From Saxidomus purpurata (Eukaryota > Mollusca > Bivalvia > Venerida > Veneridae): DNA of 64,000 nt. Where the stretch lies: the NCBI GenBank assembly GCA_022818135.1, contig JAFMSR010000012.1, positions 27,730,012 through 27,794,011 of the forward strand, written 5' to 3'. Numbering within the stretch: the first letter of the stretch is position 1; each line of letters begins with the position of its first letter. Below, in pieces: positions 44,009 to 55,360 of this stretch. The position numbers and the translations under genes are program-made. Below the pieces are notes generated by a model that was given only the letters and a program-made list of their open reading frames with translations, searched no databases and was not told the origin of the DNA.

Positions 44009-45254
44009 TTTTTAGCTCGACTTTTCGAAGAAAAGGGGAGCTATCCTACTCGCCCCGGCGTCAGCATTGGTGTCACACCTTGGTGAAGTTTTTCGTACCA
44101 CCCCACTTTATTTCAAAACTATTAGAGGTATGGCTTTGAAACTTACCATACTTGTTTTCCATCATAACCTCCATCTACAGACAAGAGTGCATAACTCTGT
44201 CAAGGTTTTTGACAGAATTATGGCCCATTTTTGACTTAGAAAGTGTATTGAGCTTGGTTAAGTTATTCGTACGACCTCACTTTATTTCAAAACCATTAGA
44301 AGTATTGCTTTGAAACTAACCAAACTTGTTAACCATCATGACCTACAGTCCACTCTCGAAAGTTCGAACCCGGATAATTGGAACACCCCCGATAATTCGA
44401 ACACATTTTCGGGTCCCGATTTTTTTCCTTCTAAATTCAATATGTTCTACTACGGTTAATCGGAACCCGGATAATCGGAACTTTCGAACTGATATTAGTG
44501 TCCGCTCATTAATAAAATAGTGTGAATAACTCCGGAAAGTTCGAACAGTGTCGTTCGTTAATTGATCAATCAGCCGGTCGCATGTTTTTAACACCTCGTG
44601 AAAATTGAGCAGGTGCCAGCTTGATTGAGTAAATGACGTCACACGGTAATAATGATTATGTTTGTGACAATCGCTCGCCTGTCATAAAATGAGTTAATTG
44701 TTTCATATTCAATAAATCTATATAAAATCTAGATTTTTCAATGTCAACCACACAATTATGTCAGAGCATAGTGTACAAAGTTCTAACGTCGAGCAACCTG
44801 GTGAAGGTCCCAGTAATTGGGGGATAGCCAGGTCGGCGAATCGGGAAAATTAAATTCGCTGAGCAACTTGGTGAAGGGCCCGGAAACATCGTCAACGAGT
44901 AGAAACCGGCATCAAAGATTAACATAAAAGAACTTCCACTCAAAACCCAAGCTTCCTATCATGATAAGTTTTAAGAATTTTCTACGACTTTGAACAGAGT
45001 CAGTTATAGTAAGTAATCGAGTACGTTCCTACACAGGTTTTAGTGCACTTCACTTTAGACAGAACGGCGTTCTTACAGAACAGTCTTTAGTACCATCTCC
45101 AATATGGCTGACATGCTCACTCCGAAAAGTTCGAACTACCGAAAATTCGAACAAATTTTGCTTCCCCGAGGGTGTTCGAGTTTTCGAGAGTCGACTGTAC
45201 ATCAGCAGACAAGAGTACATAACTCTGTCAAGGTTTTTGACAGTATTATTCCCC
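44009..45254 (+). mobile_element. Satellite-type element, AGCTCGAC family, copy A2 (interrupted)
   Basis: The 5' end TTTTTAGCTCGACTTTTCGA and GGGGAGCTATCC form a near-palindrome. It is followed by CGCCCCGGCGTC and two core units (TATTTCAAAACTATTAGA, GACAAGAGTGCATAACTCTG, AATTATGGCCCATTTTTGACTT). A Tigger-like element sits inside at 44346-45197. Copy A3 begins at about 45256, so no 3' end of A2 is seen here. Confidence 0.7.
44346..45197. mobile_element. Tigger/pogo-like non-autonomous DNA transposon
   Basis: 852 bp with terminal inverted repeats of about 24 bp: CAGTCCACTCTCGAAAGTTC at the left and, read inward from the right, CAGTCGACTCTCGAAAACTC. TA dinucleotides flank both ends (44344-44345 and 45198-45199), as expected for Tc1/mariner/pogo insertion. 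The A-family core continues across the join (ACC-TA-CATCAGCAGACAAGAG against ACCTCCATCTACAGACAAGAG), giving an empty-site check. No transposase frame is present. Internal CGATAATTCGAAC-type words repeat near both ends. Confidence 0.85.
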
Positions 45255-45255
45255 T

Positions 45256-46800
45256 TTTTAGCTCGACTTTTCGAACAAAAGGGGAGCTATCCTGTTCGCC
45301 CCGGCGTCGGCGTTGGTGTCACACCTTGGTTAAGTTTTTTGTACCAGTCCACTTTTTAGCTCACCTGGCTACGCCAGGGTGAGCTTTTCTGATCGATGAT
45401 TGTCCGTCGTCCGTCAACATTTTGATTCAAATGACATCTCCTCTGAAACCTCTAGGCCAATGTTGATAAAACTATGCAGGAATGTTCCTTGCATGAAGCT
45501 CTACCAAAATTGTTCAAAGAATTCCATTCCATGCAGAACTCTGGTTGCTATGGCAAGAAATAGGACAAACTTAAAAAATCTTCTTCTCTGAAACCACAAG
45601 GCCTAGAGCTTAGATATTTGGCATGTAGCATTGTCTAGTGGACCTCTACCAAGATTGTTCAAATTATGACCCCCGGGTCAAAATTGACCCCGTGCGGGTG
45701 GGCACTTAGTTTTTGCATAGGCATATATAGGAAAAACTTTAAAAATCTTCTTCTCTGAAACCACAAGGCCTAGAGCTAAAATATTTGGCATGTAGCATTG
45801 TCTAGTGGACCTCTACCAAGATTGTTCAAATTATGACCCCCGGGTCAAAATTGACCTCGCGGGGGTGGTCACTTAGTTTTGCATAGGAATATATAGGAAA
45901 AACTTTAAGAATCTTCTTCTCTGAAACCGCAAGGCCTAGAGTTTAGATATTTGGCATGTAGCATTGGCTAGTGGACCTCTACCAAGATTGTACAAATTAT
46001 GAGCCCCGGATCAAAATTGAGTCACTTAATTTTACATAGGCTTATGTAGGAAAAACTTTAAAAATCTTCTTCTCTGAAACCACAAAGCCTAGAGCTTAGA
46101 TATTTGGCATATAGCATTGGCTAGTGGACCCTACCAAGATTGTTCAAATTATGACCCTCGGATCAAAATTGACCCCGCACGGGGGGTCACTTAGTTTTAC
46201 ATAGACTTATATAGTAAAAACTTTAAAAATCTTCTTCTTTGAAACCACAAGGCCTAGAGCATAGTTAATTGGCATGTAGCATTGCCTAGTAGACCTCTTC
46301 AAAGTTTGTTCAAATTATTTTTGAAAACCTATTTGGTATATAACATTATCTAGTGATCTTCCACCAGGCAAGTGGACTTGTACCAAGGTGAGCGATATAT
46401 GGCCATCTTGGCCCTCTTGTTGACTAAACTGTTTGAGATATTAATTTGAAAGTTAGAATACTTGTTTACCATCATGATCCCCAAACATGGGCAGGAGAAG
46501 GTAATTCTGTCGAGGATTTTATTTGAATTATGGCCCTTCTTGACTTAGAAACTCAGTTAAAATTTTCATTCTTGTCCACTTGTTGACTTAACCATTTGAG
46601 ATATTACTTTGAAAGTTGGAGTACTTATGTACCATCATGAGACCTATCTGTAAGCGAGAGAAGATAACTCTGTGAAAATGTTTCTTCATTTGTACTTAGA
46701 AATTCCTAGTTAAAGTCTTGTGTGCCCTTAACTGTCAAAGTTTTGTTTTATTGGCAAGCACTAAAAAAGTCAAGCGCGCTGTCCTACTGACAGCTCTTGT
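45256..46800 (+). mobile_element. Satellite-type element, AGCTCGAC family, copy A3 (host of B2)
   Basis: It starts TTTTTAGCTCGACTTTTCGA and reaches AGTCCAC at 45352, where B2 is inserted. It resumes at 46417 with TTGTTGACTAAACTG and core units (ACTTGTTGACTTAACCATTT, GAGATATTACTTTGAAAG). The 3' end has AGTCAAGCGC, then a perfect hairpin GCTGTC CTACT GACAGC (46778-46794) and TCTTGTTTT. Confidence 0.75.
45353..46416 (+). mobile_element. Satellite-type element, AGCTCACC family, copy B2 (nested in A3)
   Basis: It starts TTTTTAGCTCACCTGG...CCAGGGTGAGCTTTT, an excellent 5' palindrome, then GTCCGTCGTCCGTC and about five units of about 165 bp like B1. The 3' end has GGTGAGCGATAT, hairpin TGGCCA TCT TGGCCC and CTCTTGTT, with one base lost from the stem relative to B1. 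The flanks rejoin as CCAC|TTGTTGAC, matching an uninterrupted unit at about 46576. Confidence 0.85.
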
Positions 46801-48337
46801 TTTATTTCTAAAGCACCAATTTCAAATACTAGTGCGGCATTATCATTAGTTGAACACATTTAAATGCACAACTACTGAAAATTGCTTTTATAAAACTAGC
46901 ACCAAAAATACACTATGTGCAGTAAGATGCGATTAATGTCACTTTAAGTTAGATAACTCCTGACTGAATTTACTACAAATTATGGCCCTTGTTGATACTA
47001 TGTAGTTACTATAGATAACTTTGGACTCCTGGTGATTACAGTTTTCTAGTTTGTACTTAGAGAGTCAACAGAATTTACTGATAAATTTGTTTTATTGGCA
47101 AGTACTGAGTATAGTCGAGCATGCTGTCTTACGGACAGCTCTTGTTTACCTTGTTCTCTCATGTTGGTTCGTCAGAAGCTATGTATCAGATTGTGAAAAT
47201 ATTTGTAGAAATATTCCAAAGTTAACCTTAACAAAATTTTGAAAGAAATGAGGATTTGTGTATACATGACAACTGAAAAACAACCTGCAGTGGTACTCTG
47301 CTAAGCATTATAGGACTCGCATCTTGTTGGATTTAAATACTAGTTAATGTCTTGTGTCAAGTTACTATCTCCTAAACTTATGCAGAAACTAGATCAATGA
47401 AACTTCGCTCAAGTATTTGTGGTGATTTAAGAAAGGTGACAAGGAACAAGTTCAGTATTACCAAACTGTTGATTGAATTGCTCAGATTACAAGTTTTAAA
47501 TAGTTGGGCACATTGTCCTATAGTCAACTTTTGTTAGCTTATCTGAGCAGATATGTTTAGGCTAAGCAGCAAGAAATGACCACTCTTTGTCTGAACATTT
47601 CTACGATAGTCCTCTTTATTGTTTTCTTTAAACATCGCTGCAACCACTGAATTGAAGTAGATAAAACTTGTAATGGATGTTCCTTGGATCATCCCATACC
47701 AAAGTTGTTCAATTAATTTTTTTTAATGCAAAACTAAAATGAAAGATTGCCATGGCAAGCAAAATCAAAGTGTTAACATACTAATGGAAAAAGGTCAGCT
47801 TGCGAAAACACACTATTTAAGTAGTTAATAGCCCACACTTTTCTGGTAAAAAACCGCATGTCCTAGAGCTGAAGTATTAAGAATATAGAGAGAATTTCAT
47901 TTTATCGTTCGTAGTAAAAATATCATTGGAAATCAGGTACTGTGTCAGTATTAAGGGCAAGCATGGCCCAATGTATTTCTACCGGTACTAAATCAGAACT
48001 GTTGTTATTTAAGCAGTTTGTTTAGGTTACTTATGGGCAGAAAGTTGCCCTGTCCAAGTTTGATTACTGGTCAGGTATGACAGACTGGCAGACTAATTGC
48101 CAATTGACTGTAATTGTAAACTATTTATCAGAAAGAATAAAAGATGCAGTAACTAAGTACATGTGGCCTAATCTTTGAGTTAACTTTACTCTTAGGTTAT
48201 TTTTAGCAGTTTAATGGAAATAATGTGATGTAGTTAGTTGATCATGCCATTCCAGTTTTTCGATATTAAATGTAGGTTCTCCAAGTTGTCAAGGAATATA
48301 CATGTTTTATAAGTGTTTCTGGTTTCTTTATTTTCAG
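46801..48337 (+). other. Rest of the large intron, with a decayed element end
   Basis: At 47113-47147 TAGTCGAGCATGCTGTC TTACG GACAGCTCTTGTTT is a well-formed AGCTCGAC-family 3' end (inverted motif, hairpin, CTCTTGTT) with little core left. Scattered B-family words occur at 47540-47880. The last bases before 48338 (TTTCTTTATTTTCAG) are a strong splice acceptor with polypyrimidine tract. Confidence 0.55.
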
Positions 48338-51300
48338 TGTGCCAGATTCTGATGTCACTATCCAGCTGTTTGCAGATGGAACTTTGGTGACCAGGGATAA
48401 AGCTGGGACAAATTACAGTCAAGTTAAACTGGAAGACTTGGGTTTGGACTTGTCAATGTTGGAGGGAAATACAGATATAGAGCTACTGATTGTGCAGGGA
48501 GATGGCAAGGAAGTACGGGCTACTATAAACACGAGCACTGATGTAAACCCAACAACAGGATCAATGACCCAAGTCAGTAAAAGCTCTCCTTCGACCGCTA
48601 TAGCATCAAATGCAGGTCAGAGTAGTAAGGAAGCATCAACAGTAGCAAAGAACCAATTGGCAACAGGCCCTGCTAATGAGGCAAGACCTTATAAATGTTC
48701 CATGTGTCCTCGTACATTCAAATTTTACAGAACATTTAGATGTCATGAAATAGTACATACAAAGGCTGTCACATTTACCTGCCATTTATGCCAGAGATTG
48801 TTTGCTAGAGAAGTCAATTTACAGTCCCACTTGGAGTTGCATAAGAAGAAAGGAGCGATGAGACCCACAGACGAAAGCAAAGACATCAAGAGTCGCCAGT
48901 GCCAGCTGTGCAAAAAGATTTATGCCGATGCGTATAAACTCCAGCGACATATAAAGGAACAACATGAAAAGAAGAAGATTCCTTGTCCAATTTGCGGGAA
49001 ATTGTTTACGAATGAAGCAAATATTCATCGCCATGCTAAGATCCATGTCGGACCTTTTACTTGTCCACACTGTGTCAAAGTATTCATGGAAAGATTGGAA
49101 TACTACGAGCATATCAAAGCTGAGCATGCCGATCTGATGTACACCTGTAAAGAATGTGAAGCAATATTACCAAGTAAAAAAGCATTTGTTAGCCATACAA
49201 TAACGCAGCACTCAAATGCAGAAGAGTTACTAGAGGATATTAAAGATAAGGAATGTCCAGTATGTAACAAAAAATTTGAGAAATTTTCCACTCTAGAAAA
49301 TCACATGCTTATGCACAACAGTGAAAAGACAAATGAGTGTCCAGCATGTCACAAGAAGTACAAGCATCTGGTAAGACTAGAGCAACACATAAAGGAAGAG
49401 CATAATAATGAAGTTGTTTTCACATGCTCTGAATGCGAGGAACAGTTTTATCTTAAAGGAAAGTTGGATTTACATGTGAAACTGTATCACTCCGGAAATT
49501 ATAACTGTCTTACATGTTATGAAGAGTTTCCTGAACGACTTCTGCTTGAGGAACATCAATTCCACAACCATGACATCAGTTTTGTATGTTCCAAATGTCA
49601 GAATAAGTTTGAAACTTCCTTGAAACTGAAGCACCATTTGAAAGAGCATACTTCCCAGAATAACCTGTGCGATATATGTGGGGCAGGTTTTGAGCATAAA
49701 CCTCAACTAAGGAGCCATCTTACAGATAAACATTTTGGAAGAGATAAGACAAATATGCTGAAGCAGTATCCAACCATGGCAAAGATTAATGTTGAAATAC
49801 TTTGTGATCTTTGTGGAGAGTTTTGGCTTAGTAAACCCATGTACAAGCAGCACTTGAGAGATGTTCACTTTGGTGGAGATACCGTAGAGATGTTGAAATT
49901 TTTCCCATTCTTTGAAAAGATATCTGACCCTCCAGAGCCAGCTACTTGTGATCATTGTGGAAAAGTATGCAGTAGTGTTCATCAGTTAAATTTTCATCTT
50001 CGGACACATATGAAGTCTCAAGAGAAAGTCAAAGCAAGAGAAGAATTTGTTTCAACAGATGATGAACAAGAAGATGAATTTGATTTGTCAAACTTGGAGC
50101 CTCGTGAGATGGATAAAAATTACAGGTGTTTACAGTGTGGCGCAGAATTTTCAAGGAAGGCATCATTAGATAAACACAAAGCAGTCCATCAGAAAGATGA
50201 ATTTAAGGAAGCGCTTAAAGAAATTGAAAAGGAAGAGACTGCTAGAGCTGAACTGGAAGAAAAGGAAGGAAGGAAACCTACTCCAAAGACCAAGAAGACT
50301 GCAACATTGTCAGCAAAAAAGATATCCAAGATAAACAAGCCAACAAAGAAAGCCCAGAATTCACCTAAAGTAAAACTTCCATTTCCACAGAAGAGCACCA
50401 GTGCAGCTGGAACAGAAAAGAGGAGAAGTTCGCAGATGCATATTTGTAAAGTATGTGAAGAGATTTTTAAGAGCAATCAAGAACTAACAGTTCATATGCA
50501 AGATGACCACGGCGATGTTGACTTTAAAGCAACAACTGATACTCTTAGTGCTGTAACAGAGAGTGCTATTGGTACTACAGATACAGGCAAACCAATGGTG
50601 GAATTTGATTTGACTACATTCCAGTGTTTCAGCTGTGGGAAAGATTTTGCATGTAGAAAGTATTTACGTAAACATTTGAACAGAGTACATAATTACAAGA
50701 TGAAGTCTTCTGTTGAGAGCCCAAAGGTGAATGCTGGTAGACCAACAGTTGCAAAGCGTGAACAACAACTAAATAATGCAAAATCAGCTAAAACTACATC
50801 TAAGAAAAGTGCAAAAAAAGAGAAAGAATCTGAATATGAACCAATGGAAGAGAGTTTTGATGAAAACACAGAAGACGGTGCTGGGGATATTACATCTTTT
50901 CTGGGTAAAAATTTTAATCTTGGTAAAGCCCATTCCTGCAATATTGAGTCAGTTAAGAAGAAGCAGCACAGATGCAACATGTGTGGAGAAGGTTTTAGTA
51001 GAGAGGCTACTTTAAAAAAGCACATTGCTTTTCATGAATCACTTCAATACACTGACATTAAACCAGATATTGAAGATATATCAGACCTGCAACCAGCCAT
51101 ATACCCATGCAGCTCTTGCGGTAATATGTATTCAACAGCATTGGGACTGATACATCATAATAGAAGTAAACATGCTGATGTAGATGAAGAAGCTGTGTTG
51201 GCACAGATTGCTGAAGTAGATGAAAAGTTTAAGTTGGAATCTCCAAAGAAAAAACTGGAGAAAGAGCCCAGTAAGTCAACCAAACGGAAACTAGGTATAG

Positions 51301-52395
51301 ATGCAGACGAAATGCGTGAAAGTGCAAAGAAGAGGGTGAAGCTTGACAAAGATGGAAAAGAGTCATTTGACTGTAAATTCTGTGGGGCTGTATATTACAC
51401 TTTCAAAGGACTTATGAAGCATGAACAAGAGGTACACGGTGAATACAAAGTTGAAAATCCACATTCACCTGTAAAGTACAGTCATTCAGGCAGATTGATC
51501 ACTAAAAGCAAGAAATTAAGTGAACAGATACAGTGTGACAAATGTAGCAAGACGTTTCTTGAGGAGAAAAATTTAAAGCTTCATATACAGAGGGTACACA
51601 AGATGGATGACTTTGAAAAACTTAAGTTCCAGGACATCACAACAACTGCAGAATCTGCTCCAGTGGTGCGTTTTAAATGTGACCTCTGTCCTAAAGAATT
51701 TGATCTGAGAATTAATTTAAGAAGACATATGAAAATGAAACACAATGTTGAACTTCCACCAGAAACACCAGAGACATCTGCTCTTGTTTCACCTGATAAA
51801 GGCAAAAAGTTGGTGTATCATTGTGATGTTTGTGTGCAGAAATTTTCAGCTTTGTCAAGTCTCCAGCACCATTTGATCTCAATTCATGATGAAAATGATG
51901 AAAACTCAATTGAGATCAAGACAGAAGCAGTAACATGTCAGATTTGTGAGCAAGAGTTTGCAACAGAAAAGACTCTTGAAGTTCACATGAGAAAGCATAC
52001 AGGGGAGAAGCCATATAAATGCTGCTTGTGCAACAGACAGTTCATCTCCAAATACCAGCTAGAATGTCACATGAAAAAGCTTCACTCCAAATTGTTTGCT
52101 AAGAAAATCAAATGCAAGATTTGCTTGATGTTGTTTGAGACAGAGAAAGCAATGTTCAAGCATAAAGTAATTCATAAGAAGCCTGTGACTGACTTGGAAA
52201 AGGGTGAAAAGATCAAAAGTGAGCCAAGTTTGCATAAATGTGACCACTGTGCAAAGGCTTTCAAGTGGAAGAGAAATCTGACATCACATGTTGAGACATA
52301 TCACAAGGACTCTGATCCCCAGACTTGTGGACTGTGTAATAAAATCTTCCCGGACATGGCAAGTGTTAAGGCCCACATGGTAGAACACCAAAAAA
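48338..52395 (+). CDS. Giant C2H2 zinc-finger protein, exon 4, first part
   Basis: It begins with T completing a codon from exon 3, then VPDSDVTIQLFADGTLVTRD. An N-terminal beta-rich, acidic stretch is followed by about 28 C2H2 fingers between residues 120 and 1345 of this exon. They are interrupted by Lys-rich spacers (KKTATLSAKKISK, KTTSKKSAKKEKES). Only one junction carries the canonical linker: HTGEKPYKC, near residue 1220. The frame runs to EHQK at the A6 run 52390-52395. Without correction it goes out of phase and stops at 52550, in the middle of the finger array. The downstream frame continues fingers at once, so both parts belong to one protein. Confidence 0.85.
52390..52395 (+). other. 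Frameshift point at an A6 homopolymer
   Basis: Codons read GAA CAC CAA AAA ACG before the shift. Adding one A, or slipping back one base on AAA, gives AAC GCA GCA ATG TAC and restores the finger array. The heptamer AAAAAAC is present but not in the phase that classical -1 slippage needs. Confidence 0.75.
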
Positions 52396-55360
52396 CGCAG
52401 CAATGTACACATGCAACATTTGTGAGAAGTCTTTCCAAAAAGAATCTGGCCTTAAAATTCATGAAGCACATCAGCACAAGCCAAAATCGTCCCCAACTGG
52501 TAATGGTATGTCTTGTGATATATGTAAGGAAAGTTTCCAAACAAAATTAAAATTACTGGAGCATATGCTGACCCACACATCGGTGATGCCTCACAAATGT
52601 GAGATATGTTCTGCATCATTTAAACAAGAATTCAGATTGAAGGCACATAAACTGTCCCACAAACTGAAGAACAAGAAGACAGAGAAGATGAAAGACACAG
52701 AGAAGAGTAAAAGTCAGTTTTCAAAGGAAAAAGAAAGTGATAAATCCAAAAGTAAGGAAGTTACTCAAATGAAATACAAATGCAAGAAATGCAGCAAACA
52801 GTTTAACAAACCATGGTTATTGAAAACACATATAGCAAAATCTCACAAACCAAAACTTCCAGTGACTATGGCCTTCATGAAGACCAGAAGATTAACTAGA
52901 TCAAGGTCAGCATCTGAGACAAGTACAAGTTCTGGGAAAAAAGAATTGCCATTGAAAGAGAAGTCAAAATTAAGTATAGGTCCTTTGAAAAAAGAATTGC
53001 AAGCGAAAGAGAAGACAAAAATAAAAGAAAAGAAACTTTTATCAAAGGCTTCTAAAAAAGTTGATAAACCAACAGGTTTCTGTAAGAAATGCAATTTGAA
53101 TTTCATCAGGATTGAAGCTTTTGACAAACACATGAAGACAGTGCACCAGAAGTCAAAGAAAGGTGAAAGTCCCAGACAAGCAAAAGAGGAAAAGACAAAG
53201 AAAGCTGAAAAGAAAATACTTCTGAAATCTGGAGCTAAAACTGTGAAAACAAAGAAAGAAGAGAAGTCTGCTACAAAGAAGAAGATGGAACTTGTGAAAG
53301 GAAAGAAAGAAACAATAGGTCATGATTGTCCAATTTGCAAAAAGATGTTCTCTAAACAGTTCAGCTTGAAAAATCATATTAAGAATATCCATAAAGTTCA
53401 GGTTGAGAAGTCTCCGTCAAACATTGAACTGAAGCGAAAGAAATGTTTGTATTGTACAGAATGTGCTCGTGTATTTTGGAGTCAAATGCAATATGATTCG
53501 CACAACAGACGGTTCCATCCTGACAAAGGTGCCTTGGAAATGGACAAACAAGTGATGCAAGCAATGAGTAGTGAAATAAAAACTGAACCAGACGATGGAT
53601 TCTCTCTTCCAAACCAAACAGAATTTGAAACAGTAAAACATAAATGTGAATTCTGTTCAAAAGTGCATTGGACAAAGAAGCTGTTTGATGAACACATGTT
53701 GAAAGAACATCCAGAGCATGCACATGAGTATGGAATCTCGGGTGGTGAGGACCTGTCTCGGCCTACAATTGAACTAGTGAATGATAGTGAAGATATGATG
53801 GGTAATTTGTTGTCAGTAGGATTGTATGATATTTCAGCATGTGACAAATTATCCAGTCTTCCGGTAGTTTCCATTCAGCGGATAAAAGGAAAGCTTGATA
53901 GCCTTATAACAGCAACTGATCAGCAGTTACCAGAAATGCACGCAGATGTTGAGATGGAGGAGCAGGATTTAAATGCAGAGGTTAGAGGAAATGTATGCAC
54001 CAACACAAACATGGAAGAATTAGTTGAAAAAATAGAAGGTGCTGCTGATAAACCAGACAATGTGAGTGAACTGGGTGATGTTAGTTGTATAATCAGCAGT
54101 GTTAAAACATTGCAGGACAAAGAACCAGATAACCCAGAGGAAGGCACTACAAAGAAATTTGAAGAAAAATATGTTAGTGATGCCAATTATGAAAGTACAT
54201 GTACATCAGAAAATTCAACAGTGCCAGAAGAACCGCTTAGAAGTGAAAATTTACCTGTGCAGACTCCAGATCAGTACTCTAAAGAGTTTGAAACATTTTT
54301 GAAGAACACAAGAATGAGTGAAACTGAAGGTGTAGAAGATAAGGATGTAGAAGATTCATCTATGAGAGATGAGGAAGATATAGATGCAGAAACTGCAGCA
54401 AATATGCAGCACGGAAAGGATACAGAAATGTTTGGAAAATCATTAGACATTGACGGAGATGTTGAGGAACATGAAGAAGATGAAAGAAAAGAGACGGAAG
54501 ACGACACATTTGACATTAGCAAACCGCAAGATGAGCCACTTCAGGAATCTAAAGATCATGCATATGATGAAGAAATTCCTGAAAAGTCAGCCTTGAGTGA
54601 AGAGAAATTTGTATGTACTGATAATGTGAATGTCACAGACTGTCATATTCAAGAAAATACAGAAAATCAAACAAGTGATGAAAGTAGTCCAAATGGCCAA
54701 GAAGTACAACCTCAAGTAAGTAGTAAAGACTTGAGCCCCAATAGTGAAACTGAAATTGAAAAAGAGAATACAGAAGAGTCGGAGAATGAGAAAGAGCAGG
54801 AAGGTATTGATTGGGAAGCAATAGATAATGATATAGAAGCTGTAGTTGAAGGGGAAACTGTAGAAAGTGGTCCAAAGAAAATTGAAGAGGAAAGGGACAT
54901 GTACATAAAAACTGGAGCAAAAACAGATCAAGAAGAAGATATTATAGAAAGAGATGATGTAGAGCAAAGTGAAGAAATCAGAGATTTAAGTTTAGAAAAA
55001 GAGCAAATTGAGGAAACAGCCCTACCAGACAGTGCAGAACAGGACACTATAGGAAAGGAGCAAATAGAAGAAATACCAGAACAGGACACTATAGAAAAAA
55101 AGCAATTTGAAGAGGCAGTAGGAAAGGACAGTATAATTAGCCCTACAGATGAATTGAATTTGAGTAATGTAGCCACGGTGAAAGAAAGTGAAAGTGTTCC
55201 AGAAGAAGTGCAATCAGACAAGAGTGAAATATATTCATTTGCTGAGAATTCAGATATTTCTAATACTGTGACTGTCAATAAACAGGGAGAAAATGTTGAC
55301 TCAGGTAATATGTTGATTGATGAAAACCAGACAGGAATGGAAGAGATGGATACATCTTGA
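52396..55360 (+). CDS. Giant C2H2 zinc-finger protein, exon 4, second part
   Basis: This is the continuation in the -1 frame, equivalent to one base missing at A6. It opens AAMYTCNICEKSFQKESGLK and carries about 8 C2H2 fingers over the first 440 residues, with Lys-rich linkers (KEKTKIKEKKLLSKASKK). A tail of about 540 residues is strongly acidic and Ser/Glu-rich (EEHEEDERKETEDDTFD) and ends GMEEMDTS. The end echoes the MDTS near the end of exon 1. A Lys-rich array with a long acidic tail suggests a chromatin or nuclear role, but that is inference. An independent gene starting at the ATG at 52403 is unlikely, since that ATG falls inside a finger array. Confidence 0.8.

Noticed and set aside
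25298..46800. CRISPR-like arrays
   Set aside because: Repeats are 145-180 bp tandem satellite units without short conserved repeats and unique spacers, in an animal genome.
52390..52396. Programmed -1 frameshifting at AAAAAAC
   Set aside because: The zero-frame codons are CAA AAA ACG, not the AAA AAC needed for the X XXY YYZ rule; a homopolymer indel is simpler.
52403..55360. A separate zinc-finger gene starting at ATG 52403
   Set aside because: The ATG lies four residues before a finger in the middle of a continuous array, and no promoter or intron boundary separates it from the upstream frame.
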